The notes below the pieces were generated by a model. That model was given only the letters and a program-made list of their open reading frames with translations, had not been told where the DNA came from and ran no database searches. Shown here piece by piece: positions 5,094 to 5,325 of a stretch of 5,325 nucleotides of DNA; the stretch's first letter is position 1; every line of letters starts with the position of its first letter. The translations under genes and the position numbers were made by a program. Location: positions 1 through 5,325 of the forward strand of contig CALCFH010000111.1 in NCBI GenBank assembly GCA_937900215.1, given 5' to 3'. Source of the DNA: an uncultured Cryomorphaceae bacterium (GTDB taxonomy: Bacteria; Bacteroidota; Bacteroidia; Flavobacteriales; Schleiferiaceae).

Positions 5094-5325
5094 ACTTCAG
5101 AGCATTTTGCGTTGACTTCAGAGCATGTCGGGTTGAGGTGGACACATTTTGCGTTGACTTCAGAGTATGTTGGGTTGAGGTGGATGCATTTTGCGTTGAC
5201 TTGAGAGTATGTTGGGTTGAGGTGGATGCATTTTGTGTTGACTTCAGAGCCTGTTGGGTTGAGGAGTGCCCATTTTGCGTTGACTTCAGAGCCTGTTGGG
5301 TTGAGGTGGATGCATTTTGCGTTGA
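5094..5325. repeat. 21-bp tandem repeat in a 42-bp higher-order array (runs off the window)
   Basis: Eleven consecutive 21-bp half-units fill 5094-5324, and base 5325 begins the next. Two types alternate. Type A (starts 5115, 5157, 5199, 5241, 5283) opens ACTTCAGAG and ends TGTTGGGTTG. Type B (5136, 5178, 5220, 5262, 5304) opens AGGTGGATG and ends CATTTTGCGTTG. All half-units share the 3' GTTG and the leading A, so A and B look like diverged copies of one 21-mer, amplified together as a 42-mer. CATTTTG therefore recurs at 5103, 5145, 5187, 5229, 5271 and 5313, exactly 42 bp apart. The first half-unit (5094-5114) is a hybrid, with the A opening and the B ending. A degenerate GTGTTG (5083-5088) just before it may be an older edge. 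There are no indels within the array and no unique spacers. Function unknown. Confidence 0.93.

Noticed and set aside
5103..5325. CRISPR-like reading of the 42-bp period (conserved ~21-bp block alternating with a ~21-bp spacer)
   Set aside because: The would-be spacers are near-identical to each other and related to the would-be repeats, so there is no unique spacer sequence. This is a plain tandem array.

Overview
The window looks like chromosomal DNA of a member of the Bacteroidota, most likely a flavobacterium-like or cytophaga-like lineage. The gene starts have no clear Shine-Dalgarno sequence. The two candidate promoters resemble the Bacteroidota -7 motif TAnnTTTG. Exported proteins carry typical signal peptides ending in AQ, or a lipoprotein cysteine followed by Glu-Lys. 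Several protein families present (DUF2490-like, DUF2141-like, tricorn-type S41 lipoprotein) are common in that phylum. Species-level placement is not possible from the sequence alone.

Layout. Positions 1-113 hold the 3' end of a rightward alpha/beta hydrolase gene. It converges on a leftward five-gene cluster with only 3 bp between the two stop codons. In transcription order the cluster is: a multi-pass membrane protein (3686-3036), a DUF2490-like outer-membrane protein (3032-2265), a small secreted DUF2141-like protein (2268-1870), an unrecognised outer-membrane beta-barrel candidate (1873-1115) and an S41-type lipoprotein peptidase (1118-117). The first junction is a 3-nt gap and the next three are ATGA stop/start overlaps, so this is almost certainly one translationally coupled transcription unit. 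Its products cover inner membrane, periplasm and outer membrane. The sequence does not reveal the shared job.

A 227-bp divergent intergenic region (3687-3913) separates the cluster from a rightward class I SAM-dependent methyltransferase (3914-4762). Each side has a plausible promoter giving a short leader. The spacer of the leftward promoter contains runs of six G and six T.

From 4763 to the end (563 bp) there is no gene I can recognise. The first ~320 bp hold only weak hairpins. From about 5094 to the window edge runs a regular tandem array. Its basic period is 21 bp, and two alternating half-unit types make a 42-bp higher-order unit. It begins with a hybrid half-unit and is still continuing at the last base. 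This array is the most unusual structure in the window. Its period is a multiple of three, so several frames stay open across it on both strands, and whether any is translated cannot be decided here.
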